Assembly: GCA_965228905.1 (NCBI GenBank)
Contig: CBDDII010000002.1
Coordinates: 1,116,001-1,180,000 of the forward strand
DNA: 64,000 bases
Direction of reading: 5' to 3'
Origin: CALKXV01 sp965228905
Lineage (GTDB): Bacteria; Pseudomonadota; Alphaproteobacteria; Rhodobacterales; Rhodobacteraceae
Part shown: positions 32,603 through 40,127 of the stretch, one piece after another
Numbering within the stretch: position 1 is the first letter of the stretch
How the letters are laid out: every line of letters begins with the position of its first letter
Made by a program: the position numbers and the translations under genes
The notes under the pieces: model-generated
What the model saw: the letters and a program-made list of their open reading frames with translations, nothing else
Database searches by the model: none
Told to the model about the DNA's origin: nothing

Positions 32603-33369
32603 GCAGTCGCCAAGTTGCTCTGATCACAGGGTCAAGCCGGGGCATCGGTCTGGCCGCTGCGGTGGCCCTTGCGAAGGAAGGCTTTGCCGTCGCGGTGCAT
32701 GGGCCAAAGGACGATGCGGAACTGGCCGACGCCTTTGAGACCGTTTGTGCCCATGCGCAGGCAGTCGTGAAGGTTGCCTTCGATGTCACGGACCTGGAGG
32801 CGCATTCCGCCGCGCTTGAGCGGGTCGAGGCCACGCTTGGCCCTCTGACCACGCTGGTCAACAACGCCGGGGTAGGTGTGCTGAAGCGCGGTGACCCTCT
32901 GGATGTCAGTGTCGAAAGCTGGGATCGCTGTCATGCGGTGAATGCGAAGGGCGCGTTTTTCCTGACGCAGGCTTTCGTCAGGCGGCTTTTGGCCAGGGAC
33001 AGGGGCGACACCTATTGTTCGATTGTGAATGTCACCTCGGTCAATGCGGAAGCGGTGGCGGAACCGCGTCTGGAGTATTCCGCATCAAAGGCCGCCGCCG
33101 CGATGGCCAGCCGCACATGGGCGGTCCGCTTGGGCCGCGAGAACATTGCGGTCTTTGATGTACGTCCCGGGCTGATCGAAACGGATATGACCGCGCCTGT
33201 CCTGGAAGACTACAAGGAACGCGCGAAGGCGGGGCTAACGCTTTTCCCGCGTGTCGGTCAGCCCGAAGACGTGGGACGGATCATTGCCACGCTGGCTGCG
33301 GGCAAGCTGCCCTATGCGACAGGGCAGGTCATCCATGCAGACGGCGGGCTGATGGTGCCGAGGTTCTAG
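32599..33369 (+). CDS. Short-chain dehydrogenase/reductase (FabG-like)
   Basis: A 256-residue SDR enzyme. It starts with TTG overlapping the ATPase stop (TTGA). Motifs: ITGSSRGIG (cofactor), NNAGVG and the catalytic YSASK preceded by the serine in NVTSVNAE. It ends IHADGGLMVPRF. The substrate is probably a sugar or polyol taken up by the preceding transporter, judging only from operon position. FabG-like names in databases would not imply fatty acid synthesis here. Confidence 0.88.
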   Translation: MSSRQVALITGSSRGIGLAAAVALAKEGFAVAVHGPKDDAELADAFETVCAHAQAVVKVAFDVTDLEAHSAALERVEATLGPLTTLVNNAGVGVLKRGDPLDVSVESWDRCHAVNAKGAFFLTQAFVRRLLARDRGDTYCSIVNVTSVNAEAVAEPRLEYSASKAAAAMASRTWAVRLGRENIAVFDVRPGLIETDMTAPVLEDYKERAKAGLTLFPRVGQPEDVGRIIATLAAGKLPYATGQVIHADGGLMVPRF

Positions 33370-33427
33370 CTTACTGACTTGCGCGATGTCCTAGTCGCAA
33401 ATCGTTGCCGATTTCCTCGCCATCGCT

Positions 33428-34840
33428 CTATGCGTTCAGATCTTCCAGCAATCGGCTGTGCTTCCGGGTTTCCTCGATCAACTGGCCGAAGGTGGAGATG
33501 CCCTTGCCTTCGACGAGGGGCAGCAGGCGCACCAATGCTTCGGCCGTGGCGCGTGCGTCGCCAAGGGCCGTATGACGCAGGTGTTGGGGGATCGTGACGG
33601 ATAGACGGGCGCAAAGCGCATCGAGGCTGTGCTCTTCCGTGGTGCCGAAAACGACGGCAGACAAAAGCACGGTGTCGAGGACAGGATGCGTCCAATCGAC
33701 GTTCATCATCGGGGCGTACTTGCGCAACAGGCCGATATCGAACGGCGCGTTGTGGGCGACCAGAACGGACTCTTGCGCGAAATGATGAAAGGCGCGACCG
33801 ACCTCGACAATACCGGGAGCACCCGCGACGTCGTCATCCGTAATGCGATGCACCTTGGTCGAGGCGGGCGGAATGGGCCGGCCCGGATTGACATAGCTGT
33901 CAAGCACCTCGCCCTCGACAATCCGGCCGTTCAGGACACGAACAGCACCGAGTTGGATGATCGCATCCTGCGCAACGGAAAGCCCGGTCGTTTCCGTGTC
34001 GAAGGGGACGAAACAGAGTTGCGACAAGGGAGTGTCCACGATGTCCCGGGTCTCGGCGGCGTTCATCAGGTCGAAGTCGAACACCATGGGGCGCGCCGCG
34101 ATCTTCTGGCTATCGCGGTTTTCGACGTCGATGAAGACCATATGCCCATCTGTGCCAAGCGCCTTGATGCGGGCGTCAAACCGATTGGTTCTCGTGGTGT
34201 CAAAAAGCGTGAAGGCGACCTCGGTCCGTTCGCCGCCAAGCTGTGAAGCGGCCTGTTCCACTTCGACCAGGTCGAAGTAATGCGACAGGGGCGCTTTCAG
34301 GCGTGGCGGCGCGATTTCCGATAGAACGCCGGCGGCTTGGCCATCATACAGAACGATTTCCTGTTTCGGGTTCAACAGGATCGTTGCGATCGGGATTTCC
34401 GTCAGAACGGCGGTCAGCTTTTCTGCCTCGCTGCGCAGCCTTTGCGTTTCATGCGCTATCCGGGTGGCGCTGTTTATGACCGAGGAATTGACCGTTTTGG
34501 TCAGCGCTTCTGCCGCCGGGGCCAGATCGCCAAGATACCGCGCGGCCTCGGTACAAACGCCGGTGTCCACGCCGGAGTGCGCCCTGAGACGCAGCTCTGT
34601 CGAAAGCCGGTTGATCGGTTTGGCCACATGTTCGTCGAACAACAACCACACGGCGAGGGCGAGGCCGGTATTCAGGAACGCGAAAATCGTGAAGGCGGTG
34701 GCGAATGGGGCTGCGGGCATCGTGTCTGCCGCTCGCGACCACGAGAAAAGCATCGCGCCACCTGCCAGCGCTGCCCCCGCGACGGCCAGAAGGCAGAAGA
34801 ACAGGAAGATGCGCAGTCTCAGGCCAAGGCGGGTCAACAT
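33428..34840 (-). CDS. Membrane-anchored 3'-5' exonuclease-like (DnaQ family) protein
   Basis: A 470-residue protein. Two membrane helices (about 10-33 and 45-68) are followed by a HAMP-like linker, a PAS-like segment (about 135-245) and a DEDDh exonuclease domain: Asp281 and Glu283 (FDTETTG), Asp368 (AHNAPFD), His423 and Asp428 (HTALGDA). All catalytic residues are kept. This architecture is known beside DUF294 and solute symporter genes, where a signalling role instead of DNA proofreading is suspected. It is the last gene of the leftward symporter cluster. Confidence 0.85.
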   Translation of the reverse strand: MLTRLGLRLRIFLFFCLLAVAGAALAGGAMLFSWSRAADTMPAAPFATAFTIFAFLNTGLALAVWLLFDEHVAKPINRLSTELRLRAHSGVDTGVCTEAARYLGDLAPAAEALTKTVNSSVINSATRIAHETQRLRSEAEKLTAVLTEIPIATILLNPKQEIVLYDGQAAGVLSEIAPPRLKAPLSHYFDLVEVEQAASQLGGERTEVAFTLFDTTRTNRFDARIKALGTDGHMVFIDVENRDSQKIAARPMVFDFDLMNAAETRDIVDTPLSQLCFVPFDTETTGLSVAQDAIIQLGAVRVLNGRIVEGEVLDSYVNPGRPIPPASTKVHRITDDDVAGAPGIVEVGRAFHHFAQESVLVAHNAPFDIGLLRKYAPMMNVDWTHPVLDTVLLSAVVFGTTEEHSLDALCARLSVTIPQHLRHTALGDARATAEALVRLLPLVEGKGISTFGQLIEETRKHSRLLEDLNA

Positions 34841-34844
34841 TTTC

Positions 34845-35363
34845 TCAGGTCTCGCACACCACTTTCAGGATCGGATCGTCGTTCGGCAGGTTCTGCCAGT
34901 CGGCGTTTGCGATTGTGCCGTCGCTGGCAAAATCGACCCCGTCGATCAGTATGGCCGAGCGTTCTTCGGCGCAATCGAACAGCAGCGGGGCCTGATTGAC
35001 CGGTGACCAGCGGCCAAAGAAGTAAAGATCGGCAAGGCGTTGATCCGGAAAGTTGTCATTCCTGCGCATGTTGGCCGTATCGACGGCGGCAAAGCGCTTT
35101 GTATAGGGCCAGACTTTTGTCCAGGGGCGAATCCAGCCCTCTTCCTTGACCGTCATCGCGATCTCGACGCCTTCTGGCAGACGCTCGGCGGTTCTGTCGA
35201 ACCAGGTGTATTCGTTGGAAATGGTCATGCCGATCATACCAAGCCCCGCGGCGACCGGCATCACCCATTTCGGCAGGCGACGTCCGGTCAGGATGTTCAA
35301 CAGCATAGCGACGCCAGCACAGGCGATGCCGGCAAAGATGGTGGCGATCAGTTCCAAAAACAT
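34845..35363 (-). CDS. Conserved membrane-anchored hypothetical protein
   Basis: A 172-residue protein with two N-terminal hydrophobic segments (about 1-25 and 32-50) and a soluble remainder that includes TVKEEGWIRPWTKVWPYTKRF and two cysteines (one near residue 130, one at the end). I do not recognise its family. It lies three bases from the DUF294 gene and four from the exonuclease-like gene, so it belongs to the same transcript and probably the same function. Confidence 0.7.
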   Translation of the reverse strand: MFLELIATIFAGIACAGVAMLLNILTGRRLPKWVMPVAAGLGMIGMTISNEYTWFDRTAERLPEGVEIAMTVKEEGWIRPWTKVWPYTKRFAAVDTANMRRNDNFPDQRLADLYFFGRWSPVNQAPLLFDCAEERSAILIDGVDFASDGTIANADWQNLPNDDPILKVVCET

Positions 35364-35366
35364 GGC

Positions 35367-37187
35367 TTATCCAAGTGCTCCCTTACCGGAGCCTACCGAA
35401 GATTGCATCGTCTTGACCACGACGAATGCGTCGCGCAGGTGGCTGCGTTCAAAGTCCGACAGCTTGGACGGATCGAGGTAATTGCTTGGCTTCGTGCCCT
35501 CCTTGACCTGGTTGGCCTGATGTTCCAGCCGCATTTCCGCAATCAGGTCGTAGGCGTCCAAAAGGTCCGCGCCTCCAGTCGCGGAAAGGACCTTTTCAGC
35601 GATGGCCGCCTCAAGCCGGGCGCGCGTGTTCACCGGCGTCAGTTGTCCCTGCAACGCGTAGATGCGCCCGAGGTCCACCACCGGCACAACGCCGTTGTGC
35701 TTCAGGTCCAGCGTGTTGCGATGGTCGCCCGACCGGATGGTGGCCAGCCCGCGCAACAGGCCAAGCGGCGGTTGGTGTTTCAGCGAGTTGGCGATCATGT
35801 GGGCCGTGAAGATCGAGTTTTTCGACGCGGCCTTCAAAGTATCGGCCTGAAGGTTCTCGAACAGGCTGGTATCGCCGCCAATGGGGCGCAGATCGAACAT
35901 GACCGAGGCGAGCATCTGCGCCTCTGGATCAGGTTTCGCGATCCAGCCCTGGAAATATTCGCGCCAGACCTTCAGGGGCTGACACCAGCGCGGATTGGTC
36001 GCCATCATGTCGCCGGGGCAATAAAAATATCCGCAGGTGTCCAAACCGTCGCTGACGAATTTTGCCAGGTCTGCAAAGTAGGGCATCTGGGCCTCGGTCA
36101 CGTCGTCGGACAGGATCAGACAGTTGTCCTGGTCCGACACGCCAGTTTGCTCCTGCCGGCCCTGCGAACCGCAGGCCAGCCAGAGGTAAGGCACCGGGGC
36201 AGGGCCCAGCTTTTCTTCTGCCAGTGCCAAGAGGCGTCGCGTCGCGGTGTCGGCAATGTCGGTGATAAGCCGGGTGACGACCTCGTGCCGATTGCCGGTT
36301 TCCACCAGTTGCACCAGAAGTTTCGGAATCTCGGCAGTGGCGCGGGCCATTTCCTCAGCGCTTTTGGCCTTGCTCACACGACCGACAAGGTCGGCTGATG
36401 ACATGGCCTGCGCGCGCGTCAGATCGGTTTGAGTCACAACGCCAAGAAGCGTTGTGCCTTCGACGATCGGGATATGTCCGATGCCGCGTTCCACCATCAG
36501 ATGCAGCACGTCCGTCACAAGCGCTTTGGGGCCAAGAGTGAGGGGATTGGCCGTCATGATCGAGGATACGGGCCGAGAGGGATCGGCGCCGTCGACGATC
36601 ACGCGACCGTTCATGTCGCGCAGGGTGACGATGCCTTGAAACGCGCCATCGTCGCCGATGCAGACCGATGAGATGCGATAGAGGTTCATCAATTCCGCTG
36701 CCGCGCGGATGGATTTGTCTGGCGCACAGGTTACGGGATCGCGGGTCATCAAGCGCTCTACCGGCATCGTGGCAAGGTTCTTGTCGTCAGCGACCTGCGG
36801 GCGGCGCCTGTCGAAGAATTTTGCGACCGGGGCCTGGGCGTCGATCAAAGCGAACAGCCTGGCCGAAGGAATGACGATCAAAGTCGCAGGCGATGTCACC
36901 TTGGCTGTGCGGCTGGCCTTTTCGCCGCGCAGAAGGGCTCGCTCGCCAAAGGAATTGCGCGGCCCGAGGAGCGAAAGCTGCACATCGGTCTCGTCGGTGA
37001 TCTCGATCTCGCCCTCGGCGATGACATAGAGGGCGTCCACAGTTTCGCCCGTGGCAAAGATCGTCTCACCCACAGTGTATGATCTGGCATCGCAGGCTTG
37101 CGACAGGGCGTTTAGCGCCGCGTCAGTCAGGCTGTCGTACGGGTGCACTGAAGCCAGGAACTGTGTGAGATGAGCCGGAAGGGGCAT
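35367..37187 (-). CDS. cNMP-binding/CBS/DUF294 nucleotidyltransferase-like protein
   Basis: A 606-residue cytoplasmic regulator. It has a cyclic-nucleotide-binding domain (about 10-130; GETIFATGETVDALYVIAEGE), a CBS pair (about 145-270), a DUF294 nucleotidyltransferase-like domain with the GS...D.D motif (GSQGRQEQTGVSDQDN) and its C-terminal partner. It resembles GlnD-like nucleotidyltransferases. It is associated with the two-subunit symporter in many proteobacteria and may modify or regulate it. The ATG at 37187 was chosen because it starts the domain; the longer frame adds 26 residues covering the hairpin zone. Confidence 0.88.
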   Translation of the reverse strand: MPLPAHLTQFLASVHPYDSLTDAALNALSQACDARSYTVGETIFATGETVDALYVIAEGEIEITDETDVQLSLLGPRNSFGERALLRGEKASRTAKVTSPATLIVIPSARLFALIDAQAPVAKFFDRRRPQVADDKNLATMPVERLMTRDPVTCAPDKSIRAAAELMNLYRISSVCIGDDGAFQGIVTLRDMNGRVIVDGADPSRPVSSIMTANPLTLGPKALVTDVLHLMVERGIGHIPIVEGTTLLGVVTQTDLTRAQAMSSADLVGRVSKAKSAEEMARATAEIPKLLVQLVETGNRHEVVTRLITDIADTATRRLLALAEEKLGPAPVPYLWLACGSQGRQEQTGVSDQDNCLILSDDVTEAQMPYFADLAKFVSDGLDTCGYFYCPGDMMATNPRWCQPLKVWREYFQGWIAKPDPEAQMLASVMFDLRPIGGDTSLFENLQADTLKAASKNSIFTAHMIANSLKHQPPLGLLRGLATIRSGDHRNTLDLKHNGVVPVVDLGRIYALQGQLTPVNTRARLEAAIAEKVLSATGGADLLDAYDLIAEMRLEHQANQVKEGTKPSNYLDPSKLSDFERSHLRDAFVVVKTMQSSVGSGKGALG

Positions 37188-37209
37188 GAGTGGGACCTTC
37201 TGCTGGCGT

Positions 37210-37237
37210 GTCCTGCCCACAATGGGGCGGGCAGGAC
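37210..37237 (-). repeat. Intercistronic hairpin between symporter and DUF294 genes
   Basis: The stem GTCCTGCCC / GGGCAGGAC (9 bases, perfect) with a 10-base loop. It has no T-run on the minus strand. Together with the neighbouring hairpin it probably lowers downstream expression. Confidence 0.65.
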
Positions 37238-37251
37238 GATTTTGAAAGGCA

Positions 37252-37280
37252 GGTCGGCGCGGCAAAGCGCTGCGCCGACC
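37252..37280 (-). terminator. Hairpin directly after the symporter stop codon
   Basis: The stem GGTCGGCGC / GCGCCGACC (9 bases, perfect) with an 11-base loop lies ten bases past the symporter stop. On the minus strand it is followed by TGCCTTTC, a poor T-tract. It may be a partial terminator or an RNA-stabilising structure. Confidence 0.55.
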
Positions 37281-37289
37281 GGGAAGGGC

Positions 37290-39077
37290 TTAGTGGCCCT
37301 CGACCGCTGCACCGGCACCGCGCGGCACACGAACGCTTTGAACAAGGTCCTTGATGTGCTGCGGGGTTTCCTTGGTCATGCCTGTCACGATGTAAGCCAC
37401 GATGAAGTTGACCAGGGCGCCGATGGCACCGAAGGAGGTCGACTTGATCGGACCAAGCAGAGGATCGGCATCCGTGAACGTGTTGGTGTCGGGGATGAAG
37501 AACCAGCCCTTGTGCAGGAAGATGTACAGAAGGGTCACCACCAGACCGGCCAACATGCCCGCGACCGCACCGGTGTTGTTGATGCGCGTCGAGAAGATGC
37601 CCATCATCAGCGCCGGGAAGATCGAGGCTGCCGCCAGACCGAAGGCCAGGGCCACAGTTTGCGCGGCAAAGCCCGGTGGGTTCAGACCCAGAAGCACGGC
37701 CACCACGATGGCAGCCGCCATCGAGATACGTGCGGCCAGAAGTTCCGACTTTTCCGACATGTTCGGGGTCAACTGACCCTTCAGCAAGTCATGCGACACC
37801 GCCGAAGAGATGGCCAGCAAAAGGCCCGCCGCCGTCGAAAGCGCCGCGGCCAGACCTCCGGCAGCCACCAGACCGATGACCCAACCGGGAAGGTTGGCGA
37901 TCTCGGGGTTGGCCAGCACAAGGATGTCACGGTTGAAGTTGGTCAACTCGTTGCCCTGCCAACCGTTGGCTTCCGCCTTGGCTTGCAGATCGGCATTGGC
38001 ATCGTTGTAGTACTGGATCTTGCCGTCACCGTTCTTGTCTTCCCAATCCAGAAGACCGGTCTTCTGCCAGGTCGCCATCCAGGCGTATTCCGGTGCGGAT
38101 TCGATCTGCTCGACGCTGACCGCATCACCGTCCGTGCCATTGGGCCACATCAGGTCCGAGATGTTCAGGCGCGCCATGGCACCTACGGCCGGGGCCGTCA
38201 GGTACAAAAGCGCGATGAACACCAGGGTCCAGCCGGCCGACCAGCGGGCGTCCGACACCTTGGGCACGGTAAAGAACCGCATGATGACGTGGGGCAGACC
38301 AGCGGTACCGATCATCAGCGACAGGGTGAAGAGCACCATGTTTATGGTCGAACCATGCGCTGCCGTGTACTCGGCAAAGCCGAGGTCGGTGACGATCTGG
38401 TCGAGTTTTGCCAAAAGCGGCTCGCCCGAAGCGGTGTGCTCACCGAACAGGCCAAGCGCCGGGATCGGCGTGCCGGTCAGTTGCAGCGAGATGAAGACCG
38501 CGGGGATGGTATAGGCGGTGATGAGCACGCAGTACTGTGCAACCTGTGTATAGGTCACGCCCTTCATGCCGCCGAACACGGCATAGGCGAAGACCACGCA
38601 AGACCCGATGAGAAGGCCCCAGAAGGCGTCGATCTCAAGAAAGCGGCCAAAGGCGATACCCACGCCCTGCATCTGGCCGATCACATAGGTGATCGAAGCC
38701 ACCAGAAGACAGATCACGGCCACGAGGCGCGCGGTCGGGCTGTAGAAACGGTCGCCGATGAACTCGGACACCGTGAATTTGCCGAACTTCCTGAGGTAGG
38801 GTGCGAGCAGCAGTGCCAAAAGCACATAGCCACCCGTCCAGCCCATCAGGAAGGACGAGTTGTCATAGCCGGTAAAGGCAATGAGGCCCGCCATCGAGAT
38901 GAACGACGCCGCCGACATCCAGTCAGCCGCAGTCGCCATACCGTTGGTGACAGGGTGAACGCCGCGCCCGGCGGCGTAGAATTCCGATGTGGAACCCGCG
39001 CGGGCCCAGACCGCAATCCCGATGTAAAGCGCGAATGATGCGCCCACGAAAAGGAGGTTGAGAGTAAACTGATCCAT
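37290..39077 (-). CDS. Sodium:solute symporter, large subunit (VC_2705-type, ActP-like)
   Basis: A 595-residue member of the sodium:solute symporter family, about 13 membrane helices, related to acetate permease ActP but paired with a DUF4212 small subunit. The start at 39077 has GAGGA about nine bases upstream within the small-subunit end. An extramembrane loop at about residues 330-400 carries the EF-hand-like sequence DKNGDGKIQYYND. The nearby acs gene and the ActP relationship suggest acetate or another short carboxylate as substrate, but this is not proven. Confidence 0.9.
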   Translation of the reverse strand: MDQFTLNLLFVGASFALYIGIAVWARAGSTSEFYAAGRGVHPVTNGMATAADWMSAASFISMAGLIAFTGYDNSSFLMGWTGGYVLLALLLAPYLRKFGKFTVSEFIGDRFYSPTARLVAVICLLVASITYVIGQMQGVGIAFGRFLEIDAFWGLLIGSCVVFAYAVFGGMKGVTYTQVAQYCVLITAYTIPAVFISLQLTGTPIPALGLFGEHTASGEPLLAKLDQIVTDLGFAEYTAAHGSTINMVLFTLSLMIGTAGLPHVIMRFFTVPKVSDARWSAGWTLVFIALLYLTAPAVGAMARLNISDLMWPNGTDGDAVSVEQIESAPEYAWMATWQKTGLLDWEDKNGDGKIQYYNDANADLQAKAEANGWQGNELTNFNRDILVLANPEIANLPGWVIGLVAAGGLAAALSTAAGLLLAISSAVSHDLLKGQLTPNMSEKSELLAARISMAAAIVVAVLLGLNPPGFAAQTVALAFGLAAASIFPALMMGIFSTRINNTGAVAGMLAGLVVTLLYIFLHKGWFFIPDTNTFTDADPLLGPIKSTSFGAIGALVNFIVAYIVTGMTKETPQHIKDLVQSVRVPRGAGAAVEGH

Positions 39078-39081
39078 CTGA

Positions 39082-39342
39082 TTATTCCTCGTCCACGCCG
39101 TGTTCACGGTCGAGCTTGTTCATCCGCCAGGCGTAGAAAAAGATCAGCGCCAGGAAGACCAGGATCGAGCCTTGCTGGGCAAACCAGAAGCCAAGATCGG
39201 TGCCGCCGACGGAAATGCCGGACAGCAAGGGGCGCAGGATGATCCCGAACCCGAAAGAGACCAGCGCCCATATGACAAGGCTGATCAGGATAAGACGCAC
39301 ATTGGCGGACCAATAGGCGTTGTTTTCGTTGTCTTGGGACAT
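39082..39342 (-). CDS. DUF4212 symporter small subunit
   Basis: An 86-residue protein with two membrane helices (about 12-33 and 48-68), the second followed by FYAWRMNKLDREHGVDEE. This matches the DUF4212 (sodium/solute symporter small subunit) family. It ends four bases before the large-subunit gene and is co-translated with it. GGAGGG stands before the ATG. Confidence 0.92.
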   Translation of the reverse strand: MSQDNENNAYWSANVRLILISLVIWALVSFGFGIILRPLLSGISVGGTDLGFWFAQQGSILVFLALIFFYAWRMNKLDREHGVDEE

Positions 39343-39437
39343 GGGATAACCCCCTCCTTCGTTGTTCCCATAGGCCGCGAATGGGCCATGATGCGCCGTG
39401 CCTCAGGCGACGGCCTTCGACAGATACACAACGTGCG

Positions 39438-40127
39438 TCAGGCGACAGCCTTCGACACAACAGCACTCAATTCCGAAGCGATGTCTTCGATCGCTCCCAT
39501 GGCGTCGATGCGGCCAAGCACACCGGCGCTTTCGTAGTAAGTAATGAGCGGTGCGGTCTGGGCGTGGTAGGCCTCCAGCCGCTGCGCCACGGTTTCCGCG
39601 TTGTCGTCGGCGCGGCGTTTCATCTCGGTTCCACCACACTTGTCGCAGACCCCGTTCTTCGTCGTTGGCTTGAAGGTGTCGTGATAGCCCTCGCCGCAGT
39701 TTCCGCACGTGAACCGGCCCGAGATGCGTGTCACCATGGCGGCGTCTTCCACCTCAAGGCTGATCGCGGCATTGATCTTCTGGCCCGAACCGGCCAGCAA
39801 ATCATCCAACGCCTCGGCCTGGACCGTCGTGCGCGGGAAACCGTCGAGGATTACACCCTTGGCGCAGTCAGGCTCGGCCAGCCGATCACGCAGGATCGCG
39901 ATGACGATCTCGTCGCTGACCAGATCGCCCGCTTCCATAACGGCCTTGGCGCGCTGACCGGCTTCGGTTCCGGCAGCCACGGCGGCGCGCAGAAGATCAC
40001 CGGTCGAAAGCTGCACGAACCCGTGCTTTTCCTCCAGCATCCGGGCTTGCGTTCCCTTGCCTGCGCCGGGCGGGCCGAGTAGGATAAGGATCGGAGCGGT
40101 TGTCGGTGTCATGGCCCCGTCCATCAT
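39438..40127 (-). CDS. adk: Adenylate kinase (zinc-LID type)
   Basis: Converts AMP and ATP to two ADP. The 229-residue protein has the P-loop GPPGAGKGT (18-26), LSTGDLLR, DGFPRT, and a LID domain with a CGNC...CDKCG zinc site, followed by RADDNAETVAQRLEAY. It starts at 40127, overlapping the acs stop by four bases with GGAGGG upstream. Coupling to acs fits function, because acetyl-CoA synthetase releases AMP. A second adk is usual beside ribosomal genes, so this may be a paralogue dedicated to acetate activation. Confidence 0.95.
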   Translation of the reverse strand: MMDGAMTPTTAPILILLGPPGAGKGTQARMLEEKHGFVQLSTGDLLRAAVAAGTEAGQRAKAVMEAGDLVSDEIVIAILRDRLAEPDCAKGVILDGFPRTTVQAEALDDLLAGSGQKINAAISLEVEDAAMVTRISGRFTCGNCGEGYHDTFKPTTKNGVCDKCGGTEMKRRADDNAETVAQRLEAYHAQTAPLITYYESAGVLGRIDAMGAIEDIASELSAVVSKAVA

